NCBI GenBank assembly: GCA_016714015.1
Contig: JADJNZ010000010.1
Span: forward strand, 62,001 to 126,000
DNA: 64,000 nucleotides
Direction of reading: 5' to 3'
From: Gemmatimonadota bacterium
Lineage (GTDB): Bacteria; Gemmatimonadota; Gemmatimonadetes; Gemmatimonadales; Gemmatimonadaceae
A program made the translations under genes and the position numbers. Each line of letters begins with the position of its first letter. The first letter of the stretch is position 1. The notes below the pieces were generated by a model. That model was given only the letters and a program-made list of their open reading frames with translations, did no database searches and was not told the DNA's origin. This document shows positions 16,958-27,856 of this stretch, piece after piece.

Positions 16958-16961
<4 letters not shown>
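15795..16961 (-). CDS. Membrane acyltransferase, OafA/YrhL (acyltransferase 3) family; start uncertain
   Basis: Polytopic membrane O-acyltransferase with about ten hydrophobic segments. The family N-terminus (PLTALRFLAALWVLLHHAL, with the catalytic His) is followed by GWLGVSLFFVLSGFLLT and the conserved RVARLAPTYLLAL. Such enzymes acylate surface sugars or peptidoglycan. The start is a problem. No in-frame ATG, GTG or TTG exists between the conserved first helix and a point deep inside nagZ. The coordinate given is a CTG that overlaps the nagZ stop (CTGA). The first in-frame GTG (16853) would delete the first helix. A 26-bp palindrome lies just after the nagZ stop, inside this proposed 5' end. 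Gene order after nagZ suggests a role in cell-wall sugar modification, which is inference. Confidence 0.7.
16931..16956. terminator. 26-bp perfect palindrome after the nagZ stop
   Basis: CGCGCCCGTCCGC followed by its exact reverse complement begins two bases past the nagZ stop (16958-16960) in the direction of transcription. It can fold as an 11-bp hairpin with a GCGC loop. It may terminate or attenuate nagZ transcripts before the acyltransferase gene, or be part of that gene's 5' end. Confidence 0.5.
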
Positions 16962-19861
<2,900 letters not shown>

Positions 19862-19870
<9 letters not shown>

Positions 19871-21172
19871 CAGGCCCTGAGGGGAAGGGGAGCGTGGATC
19901 GGCGCGCTGTGGCTGTTGACGAGCGTGGCGTGCGCCACGCCACCGCGGGCACAGGAGGGGCGACGCGCCCCCGACCGGCCGGCCTTCCGGCCGGGGATGA
20001 CGGTGCTGCTGGAGGACTCGCTCCAGGTGATCGCCGGTCGCCGGATCGCGCTCATCACGAACCATACGGGGGTCGACGCCAAGGGCCAGTCGCTCGTGGA
20101 CCTGCTGCAGGCCGATCCGCGCGCCAAGCGCGCGAACGTGAGCCTCGTCCGGCTCTTCTCGCCCGAGCATGGCATCCGCGGCGACCAGGACGTGGAGAAC
20201 CTCCCGGACATGCGCGACACGAGGTCCGGGCTCATGGTCCACTCGCTGTACCTCAGCGGGACCGTCGGGCCGCCCGACAGCCTCCTGCGCGACCTCGACG
20301 GGCTCGTCTTCGACCTGCAGGACATCGGCACGCGCACGTGGACCTACGTGGGAGTGATGGTCTATGCGATGCGGGCTGCCGCGCGGGTCGGCATCCCGTT
20401 CGTGGTGCTCGATCGCCCCAATCCGCTTGGCGGCCGCACCGAGGGGCTCCTGCTCGACTCGGCCCTCGCCAACCCCGAGGATCCGACGCCGCAACGGCGC
20501 GGTCAGGCCTACGCATTATATCCCGCGCCGCTGCGGCACGGTATGACGATGGGCGAGATGGCGCGGTGGTTCGCGGCCGAGCTGAAGATCCCGGTCCAAC
20601 TCACCGTGGTCGCGATGGGGGGCTATCGCCGCAGCATGTGGTGGGACGAGACCGGCATGCCGTGGACGACCCCGTCTCCGTCCATGACGTCGCTCACCAG
20701 CGCTATCGTGTATCCCGCCCTCGTGCCCTTCGAAGGGTCCAACCTCTCGGTGGGCCGAGGGACCGACCTGCCGTTCCAGCGACTGGGGGCCAGCTGGCTC
20801 GATGCACGCAAGGTCGCGGCGATGCTCGAGGAGCGAGGCCTGAGCGGCGTCCGCTTCGTCGCCGAACGGTTCACGCCGGTCCGGCCGGGCGACGCGAAGT
20901 TCGCCGGGAAGGAGATCCCCGGGGTGCGCATCGTCGTCGAGGACCGCGACCGGGTCCAGGTCGCCCGCGTCGGAACGGCACTGCTGTGGGCGATGCAGAA
21001 GGCCCACCCGGATTCGTTGCGGTTGACGGCGCGCACGGTCGACCTGCGCCTCGGGGCGACCGCGGCGCGTGAGGCGCTGGTGCGTGGCGAGGATCCCGAT
21101 GAGGTGATCGACCGGGCCCAGCCGTCGATCGTGGCGTTCCAGCGGCGCGTGAAGCCGTACCTGCTCTACTGA
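19862..21172 (+). CDS. namZ: NamZ-like exo-beta-N-acetylmuramidase (DUF1343 family)
   Basis: Exported protein of about 436 aa in the DUF1343 family, whose characterised member NamZ removes non-reducing-end MurNAc from peptidoglycan fragments. An N-terminal signal segment (WIGALWLLTSVACA) is followed by the RIALITNHTGVD start of the domain. Next come LFSPEHGIRGDQD, VFDLQDIGTRTWTYV, VLDRPNPLGG and NLSVGRGTDLPF, all typical of the family. The GTG at 19862 has GGAGG 8 bases before it and is the only start that keeps the signal segment. It overlaps the divergent nagZ start by 9 bases. Next to nagZ it completes a MurNAc plus GlcNAc exo-hydrolase pair. Confidence 0.85.
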
Positions 21173-21183
21173 GCTGGGGCGGC

Positions 21184-21804
21184 TTGCTGCGGCTCTGGCA
21201 TGCGATCCGCGACGGGTACCTGCGGCTCATCGAGCCCTTGATCGCCTGGTGCGTCGCCCGACGGATCAGTCCCAACACCATCACCTCACTCGGCACGGTG
21301 AGCGCGGTGGGGGTGGGGGTGCTCTTCGCGGCCGGTTGGATCCGCACGGGGGGGTGGACGCTCGGGATCCTCGCGTTCTTCGACGTGGTGGACGGCGCCG
21401 TGGCGCGGCGGACCGGGACGGCGACCGCCTTCGGTTCGTTCTACGACGCGACGCTCGACCGGGTCGCCGACGGGGCGCTCCTGGGGGGGCTCATGCTGTT
21501 CTATGCTTGGCACGCGGTGCCGCGCGCCGACCCCATGCTCGCGGTGGCCTTCGTGGCGCTGGTCGCGACCTTCCTGACGTCGTACACGCGGTCGCGCGCC
21601 GACCTCATCGGGGTCGACATGAAGGGGGTGGGGTGGATGGAGCGGCCGGAGCGGATCACGCTCCTCGCGGCCCCCCAGGCGTTCTTCGGCCGCGACCTCG
21701 GGGGGTGGGTCATGGACGGGGTCGTCATCCTCCTGGCCGTGACCGCGGTCGTCACCTTCGCGCAGCGGGTCCGGCACGTCGCCCGCGCGACGGCGCTCCG
21801 CTAG
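21184..21804 (+). CDS. CDP-alcohol phosphatidyltransferase family protein
   Basis: Membrane enzyme of 206 aa that transfers a phosphatidyl or similar group from a CDP-linked donor to an alcohol in phospholipid synthesis. The complete active-site signature DGxxAR(8)GxxxDxxxD is present, starting DGAVAR and ending SFYDATLD. Several membrane helices flank it (for example TITSLGTVSAVGVGVLFAAG). The TTG at 21184 lies 11 bases after the namZ stop; the usual W and R residues follow it. The acceptor (glycerol-phosphate, inositol-phosphate or other) cannot be assigned. The stop codon overlaps a TAGGTT box that may serve as a -10 for the next gene. Confidence 0.85.
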   Translation: MLRLWHAIRDGYLRLIEPLIAWCVARRISPNTITSLGTVSAVGVGVLFAAGWIRTGGWTLGILAFFDVVDGAVARRTGTATAFGSFYDATLDRVADGALLGGLMLFYAWHAVPRADPMLAVAFVALVATFLTSYTRSRADLIGVDMKGVGWMERPERITLLAAPQAFFGRDLGGWVMDGVVILLAVTAVVTFAQRVRHVARATALR

Positions 21805-21862
21805 GTTTACCTGGTGCGCGCCGCGGCTCCCGCGGCGGCCGCTCGACCCCAGGAGCCCGTCC

Positions 21863-22294
21863 ATGAGCCTCACCCGCCTCCGTTTCCTGGCCTTCGCGAT
21901 CCTCGCGGCGGCCGCGCTGAGCTGCGGCCCGGCCGACGACCCGTCGGTGATGCGCTTCGCGACCGACGACTTCGAGTTCAAGGTCTGGCCTGACGTCTCC
22001 CCGCCGCGGGCGATCGAGCGCATCACGTACACGATCGTGGTGAAGGACAAGGCGACGCAGGAACCGATCGTCGACGGGGAGGGACGCATCTTCGCGACGA
22101 ATGCTGATCGCAAGACGGTCTGGAACGGCTTCAAGTACGGCCCCGAGGCCGGGACGTATCGCGCCACGCTCACGTTCGTCACCGCGGGCGACTGGATGAT
22201 GGGCATCCAGTTCCGCCGCGACTCGACGCAGGTCCTGCAGCGGACGCACGACTGGCGACAGCACGTGCGGAACGAAGCCCCGCCCGGGCAGTGA
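21863..22294 (+). CDS. Small lipoprotein of unknown function
   Basis: A 143-aa protein with a lipoprotein signal ending in AALSCGP (Cys near residue 23). A beta-rich body follows with ITYTIVVKDKATQEPIVDGEG and GTYRATLTFVTAGDWMMGI. The pattern of an opening strand with a polar variable loop and a late GDW recalls YtkA/FixH-like domains, but the match is only by eye. It is probably anchored in the outer or inner membrane facing the periplasm. It has its own leader of about 50 bases after a TAGGTT box at 21802-21807. The gap 22295-22387 after it is C/T-rich with no clear element. Confidence 0.65.
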   Translation: MSLTRLRFLAFAILAAAALSCGPADDPSVMRFATDDFEFKVWPDVSPPRAIERITYTIVVKDKATQEPIVDGEGRIFATNADRKTVWNGFKYGPEAGTYRATLTFVTAGDWMMGIQFRRDSTQVLQRTHDWRQHVRNEAPPGQ

Positions 22295-22387
22295 GCGCGC
22301 GTCGCTCCCGCGCCCATCGAGTGCCGCCTTCCCGCTGAGTCCCACCCGCTGCCTCTGCCCTCCGCCCCCCGTCTTCCTTCCTCTGCC

Positions 22388-22699
22388 ATGCGCCACTTCC
22401 ACCGCACCTCGCTCCACCCCGACCAGGTCCTCGCGACCGCGGACAGCTTCTTCCCGACCATCGGCCTCCGCCAGACCGGCGCCACGCCGCGCGGCCGCAC
22501 CTTCACCGGGGTCGTCGGCGCACCGGACGTGCCGTCCACGCTGGAACTGTCGGTGCGGATGGAGGGCGGGCACTACTGCTTCGTCGAGGCCCACACCGAC
22601 CAGATGGGGGAGAGCCGGCTCGACCGCAACGTGAAGAAGTTCTTCGTCCAGCTGCATGTGCAGGTGGACGCGCGGCACCAGTTCGCCCCGGCGTACTGA
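22388..22699 (+). CDS. Hypothetical protein, 103 aa
   Basis: I do not recognise this protein. It has no signal peptide or membrane segment, is rich in His and Phe, and contains VPSTLELSVRMEGGHYCFVEAHTDQMGESRLDRN, which reads as alternating beta strands and loops. Its stop codon abuts the ATG of the E1alpha gene (TGA then ATG), so the two are probably translated from one mRNA. This placement at the head of a 2-oxoacid dehydrogenase operon is the only hint to function. Coding is supported by the codon pattern with strong GC in third positions and by the tight junction. Confidence 0.6.
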   Translation: MRHFHRTSLHPDQVLATADSFFPTIGLRQTGATPRGRTFTGVVGAPDVPSTLELSVRMEGGHYCFVEAHTDQMGESRLDRNVKKFFVQLHVQVDARHQFAPAY

Positions 22700-23845
22700 A
22701 TGAGCGGTCGACGGCGCCGGGCCGGTGAAGGCCCGAGCGAGCGGCACCTCGGCGAGATGCTGCCGCTCGAACGCAAGCTCGAGCTCTACCACTGGATGCG
22801 CCTCACCCGCACGCTCGAGGAGCGGCTGGTGGCGCTCTATCGACAGACCAAGGTCGTCGGGGGGCTCTTCCGCTCGCTCGGTCAGGAGGCGGATGCGGTC
22901 GGGTCATGCTACGCGCTCGAACGCCGCGACGTGATGTCGCCGCTCATCCGCAACATGGGCGCGATGCTCGTGAAGGGCGCGACCCCGGTCGAGATCCTCA
23001 AGCAGTACATGGCGAAGGGCGATTCGCCCACGCGTGGCCGCGAGCTCAACATCCACTTCGGCGACATCGGCGCGGCCGAGACGACGCGCGGCTTCCTCGG
23101 CCAGATCTCCCCGCTCGGCGACATGGTCCCGGTCATGGCCGGCGTGACGATGAGCTTCAAGATGCGCGGCGAGGACCGCGTCGGCCTCGTCTACGTGGGC
23201 GACGGCGCGACGAGCACCGGCGCCTTCCACGAGGGGATCAACTTCGCCGCGGTCCAGCGGCTCCCGCTCGTCGTGATCATCGAGAACAACGGCTACGCCT
23301 ACTCCACGCCCACCGAGAAGCAGACCGCGGCCAAGCAGTTCGTCGACAAGGCCATAGGCTACGGCGTGTACGGCGAGCAGGTGGACGGCAACGACGTGCT
23401 CGCGGTCTACGACTGCACCAAGCGCGCGGTGGACCGCGCGCGCGCGGGCGGCGGGGTCTCGCTCCTCGAGTTCATGACCTTCCGTCGCAAGGGGCACGCG
23501 GAGCACGACAACCAGTCGTACGTGAAGCCGGGGGAGGTCGAGGCGTGGGCGGCGGACAACGACCCGATCGACCGCTTCGTGCGCGTGCTCCTCGATCGCG
23601 AGAAGGTGCCGCGGTCGACGCTCGAGGCGATCGACGCGCGCATCATCGCCGAGGTCGATGCCGCGACGGACGTGGCCGAGGCGTCGCCGCTCCCGCAGCC
23701 GCTCGATGCGCTCGTGGGAGTCTACGCCGATCCGCCGGCCGAGCGACCGCTCTGGTATCGCGAGGGCGCGGACGTCTCCACGCTCGGCAAGGAGCGCGCT
23801 GAAGGCTGGGGGACGTACGACGTCGCGAAGGGAGCGGCGCTCTGA
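22700..23845 (+). CDS. 2-oxoacid dehydrogenase E1 component, alpha subunit
   Basis: Thiamine-diphosphate enzyme subunit of 381 aa that decarboxylates a 2-oxoacid (pyruvate or branched-chain) and passes the acyl group to E2. The ThDP motif begins GDGATSTGAFHEGINFAA and ends in ENNGYAYSTP. The phosphorylation-loop-like region RRKGHAEHDNQSY follows. The MRLTRTLEERL start and the heterotetramer form fit the branched-chain/pyruvate group. The ATG abuts the preceding stop, and its own stop overlaps the E1beta ATG (TGATG). Substrate cannot be decided from sequence. Confidence 0.9.
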   Translation: MSGRRRRAGEGPSERHLGEMLPLERKLELYHWMRLTRTLEERLVALYRQTKVVGGLFRSLGQEADAVGSCYALERRDVMSPLIRNMGAMLVKGATPVEILKQYMAKGDSPTRGRELNIHFGDIGAAETTRGFLGQISPLGDMVPVMAGVTMSFKMRGEDRVGLVYVGDGATSTGAFHEGINFAAVQRLPLVVIIENNGYAYSTPTEKQTAAKQFVDKAIGYGVYGEQVDGNDVLAVYDCTKRAVDRARAGGGVSLLEFMTFRRKGHAEHDNQSYVKPGEVEAWAADNDPIDRFVRVLLDREKVPRSTLEAIDARIIAEVDAATDVAEASPLPQPLDALVGVYADPPAERPLWYREGADVSTLGKERAEGWGTYDVAKGAAL

Positions 23846-24822
23846 TGGCCGAGATCACGTATCTCGAGGCGATCCGCGAGGCCCTCGACGAGGAGATGCA
23901 GCGCGACGCGAACGTCTTCATGCTGGGGGAGGACATCGGGGCGTTCGGTGGCGCGTTCAAGGTCACCGACGGGCTCATGGCGAAGTACGGCGAGTCCCGT
24001 GTCATCGACTCGCCCATCTCGGAGATCGCGATCGTGGGGGCGGCGGCGGGGGCGGCCCACATGGGGATGCGTCCGGTGGTCGAGATGCAGTTCATCGACT
24101 TCGTCGCGAACGCCTACGACATGCTCACGAACTACGTCGCCACGGCGCGCTACCGCGCCTTCCTGCCGTGTCCGATGGTCGTGCGCGGGCCGAGCGGCGG
24201 GTACGTGCGCGGCGGCCCGTTCCATTCGCAGAACCCCGAGGCCGGCTTCATCCACACGCCGGGGCTCAAGGTCGTCTATCCGGCCACTGCCGAGGATGCG
24301 AAGGGGCTCATGAAGGCCGCGATCCGTGACGAGGACTGCGTCCTCTTCTTCGAGCACAAGTATCTCTATCGCCGGATCAAGGGCGTGATGCCCGCCGGCG
24401 ACCATGTGGTGCCGATCGGCAAGGCCCGCGTCGCCCGCGAGGGGAACGACCTCTCGATCATCACCTATGCCGCGACGGTGCACAAGGCGCTCGAGGCGGC
24501 GGAGCAGCTGCAGGCGGAGGACGGACTCTCGGTCGAGGTGATCGACCTCCGCACGCTCGCCCCGCTCGATGACGAGGCAATCTTCGCCACCACGCGCAAG
24601 ACCAATCGCGTGCTCGTGGTGCATGAGGACACCCGGACGGGCGGGATCGCGGGCGAGATCACCGCGCGCATCAGCGAGAGCTGCTTCGCGCACCTTGATG
24701 CTCCGGTACTGCGGGTGACGGCGCACGACATCCCATTGCCCTATGCGCCCGCGCTGGAGGACTTCGTGCTCCCACAGGTGAACGACATCAAGGTGGCCGC
24801 GCGCCGCCTGGCGGCGTGGTAG
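23845..24822 (+). CDS. 2-oxoacid dehydrogenase E1 component, beta subunit
   Basis: Transketolase-like subunit of 325 aa that completes the E1 active site. Typical family stretches include ITYLEAIREALDEEM, FMLGEDIG and ESRVIDSPISE, then VEMQFIDFV and LFFEHKYLYRR. The C-terminal transketolase domain has VEVIDLRTLAPLD and VVHEDTRTGG. It overlaps the E1alpha gene by one base, so the two chains are made together. A small membrane protein gene separates it from E2. No E3 (lpd) gene is present in the window. Confidence 0.92.
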   Translation: MAEITYLEAIREALDEEMQRDANVFMLGEDIGAFGGAFKVTDGLMAKYGESRVIDSPISEIAIVGAAAGAAHMGMRPVVEMQFIDFVANAYDMLTNYVATARYRAFLPCPMVVRGPSGGYVRGGPFHSQNPEAGFIHTPGLKVVYPATAEDAKGLMKAAIRDEDCVLFFEHKYLYRRIKGVMPAGDHVVPIGKARVAREGNDLSIITYAATVHKALEAAEQLQAEDGLSVEVIDLRTLAPLDDEAIFATTRKTNRVLVVHEDTRTGGIAGEITARISESCFAHLDAPVLRVTAHDIPLPYAPALEDFVLPQVNDIKVAARRLAAW

Positions 24823-24823
24823 C

Positions 24824-25114
24824 ATGACCACGCCCCACGCGCCGGTCGCCCCGGCCAAGTCCCGCGTCGCCGCCATCGGGTGCTTCATGGCCGTGATCGG
24901 CGCCTTCTCCGGCGGCATGATCGCCGTGCTGATCTCGATGGGAGTCGCCAAGGTGACCGGCGCCCCCCGCTGCGACGGCATCCCGACGTGCAACTGGCAC
25001 TATTATTGGGGGGTGGGGGCGCTGCTCGGCCTCGTCTCCCTGCCGTGGTTGGTCGTGTCGGCCCTATTGAGCGCGCCGCGGAGTGATGCGGCGGCCCCCG
25101 AGTCCAAGAACTGA
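24824..25114 (+). CDS. Small membrane protein of unknown function, within the E1-E2 operon
   Basis: A 96-aa protein with two membrane segments, about residues 17-40 (AIGCFMAVIGAFSGGMIAVL) and 66-84 (LLGLVSLPWLVVSALL). The loop between them carries two cysteines (RCDGIPTCNW). The family is not recognised. The ATG lies one base after the E1beta stop, and the E2 gene follows 14 bases later, so it is co-transcribed with the dehydrogenase. A direct role in the complex is not implied. Confidence 0.7.
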   Translation: MTTPHAPVAPAKSRVAAIGCFMAVIGAFSGGMIAVLISMGVAKVTGAPRCDGIPTCNWHYYWGVGALLGLVSLPWLVVSALLSAPRSDAAAPESKN

Positions 25115-25128
25115 GCGAGGTTGCGCCC

Positions 25129-26457
25129 GTGGCCCGTGTAGACGTCATCATGCCCCAGATGGGCGAGTCGATCGCCGAAGGCACCCTGTCGCGGTGGCTC
25201 AAGAAGGTCGGCGACGAGATCAAGCGCGACGAGCCGATCTTCGAGATCTCGACCGACAAGGTTGACGCGGAGATCCCCGCTCCCACCGCAGGGGTCCTTG
25301 CGGAGATCATCGTGCATGAGGGGACCACGGTCCCGGTGAATGCGATCGTGGCGCGGATCGAGACCGAGAAGGGAGCGTCGATCGCGCCGGTCGCGACGCC
25401 CGTCGCGTCGCCTGCCGCCGCTTCGGCGCCGGCCGCTGCGCCGGTCCCATCGGTGGCGCCGGTCGCCGCGTCGGCGCCTGCCGCGCCCGCGCGACCTGCC
25501 GCCGCGGCCGGCTCATTCGAGGAACGCATCCGCACCAAGTCCTCGCCGCTCGTGCGCCGCATGGCGGCGGACGCGGGCGTCGACATCAGCGGTCTCTCGG
25601 GCTCCGGCATCGCCGGCCGTGTGACCAAGAAGGATCTCGTCGAGCACCTCGAGAAGGGCCCGCGCACCCCGGCACCGGTCGCGATGCCCGGCGGGCTGCC
25701 GGCCTCGGTCGCGGTCCCGGTCGGCCACGCGCACGAGCCGACCTTCGCGCCCTGGCCCGGCGACGTCGTCGAGCCGATGAACAAGATCCGCAAGCTCACC
25801 GCCGACCACATGCGGCAGGCGAAGCAGGTCGCGGCGCACGTGACGAGCTTCTTCGAGATCGACCTCACGCGCATCGCGCGGATCCGCACCAACACCCGCG
25901 CCGCCTTCGAGGCCGAGACGGGGCAGAAGCTCACCTACCTGCCGTTCATCATCCGCGCGGTGGTCGAGAATCTCCGGCGCCACCCCGTGCTGAATGCGAC
26001 GGTCAGCGGCACCGACGTGATCCTCCGCAAGCGCTTCAACATCGGCATCGCCGTGGCGCTCGATCCGACCGGGCTCATCGTCCCGGTGCTGAAGGACGCC
26101 GACGGGCTCAACCTCACCGGCATCACGCGCGGCACGAACGACCTCGCCGCGCGCGCCCGGTCCAAGAAGCTGAGCCCGATGGATGTGCAGGACGCGACGT
26201 TCACCATCACGAACCCCGGCGTCTTCGGCTCGCTGATGGGAACCCCGATCATCCCCGTCGGCACGACGGCGATCCTCTGCCTGGGCGCCATCGAGAAGCG
26301 CCCGAAGGTCATCACCGGACCCGACGGCGAGGACACCATCGCCATCCGCACCTGCGCCTACTTCTCGATCAGCTTCGACCATCGGGTCGTGGACGGCGCG
26401 GACGCCGACCGATTCATGGCCGACCTCAAGAAGACGCTCGAGAACGTCACCGGCTGA
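25129..26457 (+). CDS. Dihydrolipoamide acyltransferase E2 component
   Basis: Core subunit of 442 aa that accepts the acyl group from E1 on lipoate and transfers it to CoA. One lipoyl domain (about 1-78) has the lipoylated Lys in STDKVDAE. An Ala/Pro-rich flexible linker and an E3/E1-binding domain (about 140-175, SPLVRRMAADAGVD) follow. The acyltransferase domain (about 210-442) has the catalytic FDHRVVDGADADRF motif. The GTG start gives a normal lipoyl N-terminus (MARVDVIMPQMGESI). The single lipoyl domain and sequence style fit branched-chain or 2-oxoglutarate-type E2s as well as pyruvate, so the substrate is open. Confidence 0.92.
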   Translation: MARVDVIMPQMGESIAEGTLSRWLKKVGDEIKRDEPIFEISTDKVDAEIPAPTAGVLAEIIVHEGTTVPVNAIVARIETEKGASIAPVATPVASPAAASAPAAAPVPSVAPVAASAPAAPARPAAAAGSFEERIRTKSSPLVRRMAADAGVDISGLSGSGIAGRVTKKDLVEHLEKGPRTPAPVAMPGGLPASVAVPVGHAHEPTFAPWPGDVVEPMNKIRKLTADHMRQAKQVAAHVTSFFEIDLTRIARIRTNTRAAFEAETGQKLTYLPFIIRAVVENLRRHPVLNATVSGTDVILRKRFNIGIAVALDPTGLIVPVLKDADGLNLTGITRGTNDLAARARSKKLSPMDVQDATFTITNPGVFGSLMGTPIIPVGTTAILCLGAIEKRPKVITGPDGEDTIAIRTCAYFSISFDHRVVDGADADRFMADLKKTLENVTG

Positions 26458-26718
26458 GTGGCCCGCTCCCTGACCATCCATCGCACGGTCGTCACGCCGC
26501 CGGATCGCGCCCGCTGGCTCGACCGGGTGCGGGCGCGCGAGGCGTACTTCGCGGGTGCGGGGTGCCGTTACTGGGTGTTCGAGGAGCAGTCGCTGCCGGG
26601 CGCCTTCGTGGAGTTCTGCGAGGCGAACGACGCCAAGTCCCTGCAGGCCGCGCATGCGGCCGCCCCGGATCCGGTCCTGGATCCGACCCGAATCTATTCC
26701 ATCGTGGAGCTCGCCTGA
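26458..26718 (+). CDS. Hypothetical protein, 86 aa
   Basis: Not recognised. A small soluble protein starting at a GTG that abuts the E2 stop and ending in TGATG overlap with the next gene. Features are RARWLDRVRAREAYFAGAGCRYWVFEEQSLPGAFVEF and a C-terminal IYSIVEL. The compact alpha/beta pattern (helix, then WVFEE strand, then acidic helix) recalls dimeric ferredoxin-like barrels (ABM/EthD type), but this is only a visual impression. Its junctions on both sides argue for translation in the E2 operon. Confidence 0.6.
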   Translation: MARSLTIHRTVVTPPDRARWLDRVRAREAYFAGAGCRYWVFEEQSLPGAFVEFCEANDAKSLQAAHAAAPDPVLDPTRIYSIVELA

Positions 26719-26984
26719 TGCCGACCCGCTCGCTCGAGATCGACGGCCGCACCTGGAAGGTCTATCCCAGCGGCTACATCACGCAGTATGACGCCGACGA
26801 GTTCGGCCTGCTCTTCGTGCAAGGTGTCGCCGACGAACGCGAGGTACGTGTCACGCGCTACTCGCCGTCGGGCGCACGCTCCCGTGAGCGGTCGCTCGCG
26901 GACCTGGACGACGCGGCGCTGCGTCGGCTCTTCACGCTGTCGCAGCCGAGCGCGCACTCGCCTGAGGCCGGCTACGCGCCGTGA
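26718..26984 (+). CDS. Hypothetical protein, 88 aa
   Basis: Not recognised. It begins with an ATG overlapping the previous stop (TGATG), and its own stop overlaps the GTG of the PHP gene (GTGA). The body reads as beta hairpins (SLEIDGRTWKVYPSGYIT, FGLLFVQG, EVRVTRYSP) followed by a short helix (LADLDDAALRRLFTLSQ). It has no signal or membrane segment. Similar small proteins that give a beta-sheet then a helix occur as conserved unknowns. Coding is supported by the overlaps on both sides and regular codon use. Confidence 0.6.
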   Translation: MPTRSLEIDGRTWKVYPSGYITQYDADEFGLLFVQGVADEREVRVTRYSPSGARSRERSLADLDDAALRRLFTLSQPSAHSPEAGYAP

Positions 26985-27856
26985 CCGCTGAGCCGGGGAC
27001 GTCGGCCGCGGCGCCGGCGCCCCACGCGAACCCGCACGTGGACCTGCACGCCCACTCGACGGCGTCCGACGGTGCGCACGCGCCGGCGAGTGCGGTCGCG
27101 GTCGCGCATCAGGCGGGACTCGCGGCCTTCGCGCTCACCGACCACGACACGCTCGCCGGCATCCCCGAGGCGCAACGCGCTGCCGATGCCGTTGGCCTGC
27201 GCCTCGTGCCGGGCGTGGAGCTGTCGGTGCACCAGGATGGCGTCGAGGTCCACCTGCTTGGCCTGCACATCCGCGACGTGTCCGCGCTGCAGGACCGGCT
27301 CGAGCGCTACCGGGACCATCGGCGCGCCCGCGCCGAGGAGATGGTCTCGCGCCTCAACGCGATCGGCGTCCCCGTGACGATGGACGCGGTGCTCGTCGCG
27401 GCCGGCGACGGCGCGCTCGGCCGGCCGCACGTGGCGAAGGCGCTCATTGCCGGGGGGTTCGTGAAGGACTCCCGTGAGGCGTTCGACCGCTACCTCGCGG
27501 CGGGCCGGCCGGGCTATGTCGAGAAGGAGCGATTGGAGATCGCCGAGGGGATCCGGTTCATCCACGAGGCGGGGGGCATCGCGATCGTGGCCCATCCCGG
27601 ACCCGATGGGCGCCGCGAGCGCATCGAGCCGCTCGTCCCGCTCGGCCTCGATGGGCTCGAGGTCCGACACCCCAGCCATTCGGCCGAGGACATGAAGCGG
27701 ATCGCCGCGCTCGCCGCGCACTTCGGCCTCGTGTCGAGCGGAGGCTCCGACTGGCATGGGGCGATGCATGGCGGCCGTGTGCTCGGCGCACTGCAGGTGC
27801 CGCTCGCGTGGCTCGATGCGCAGGATGCGCGCGTCGCGCAGGTCCGCGCGGGATGA
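26981..27856 (+). CDS. PHP-domain metal-dependent phosphoesterase (RNase AM/YciV-like)
   Basis: Cytoplasmic PHP-family hydrolase of 291 aa. The metal-binding motifs are in order: DLHAHSTASDG near residue 21, TDHDT near 50, PGVELSV near 75, VAHPGPDG near 203, and SGGSDWHG near 250. This layout matches the YciV/TrpH group, whose E. coli member is a 5'-3' exonuclease acting on RNA and on 3',5'-nucleotide bisphosphates. The insertion between the second and fourth motifs (helical, RLERYRDHRRARAEEM) is also typical. The GTG start overlaps the preceding stop, and the SDR start overlaps its own. Confidence 0.85.
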   Translation: MTAEPGTSAAAPAPHANPHVDLHAHSTASDGAHAPASAVAVAHQAGLAAFALTDHDTLAGIPEAQRAADAVGLRLVPGVELSVHQDGVEVHLLGLHIRDVSALQDRLERYRDHRRARAEEMVSRLNAIGVPVTMDAVLVAAGDGALGRPHVAKALIAGGFVKDSREAFDRYLAAGRPGYVEKERLEIAEGIRFIHEAGGIAIVAHPGPDGRRERIEPLVPLGLDGLEVRHPSHSAEDMKRIAALAAHFGLVSSGGSDWHGAMHGGRVLGALQVPLAWLDAQDARVAQVRAG

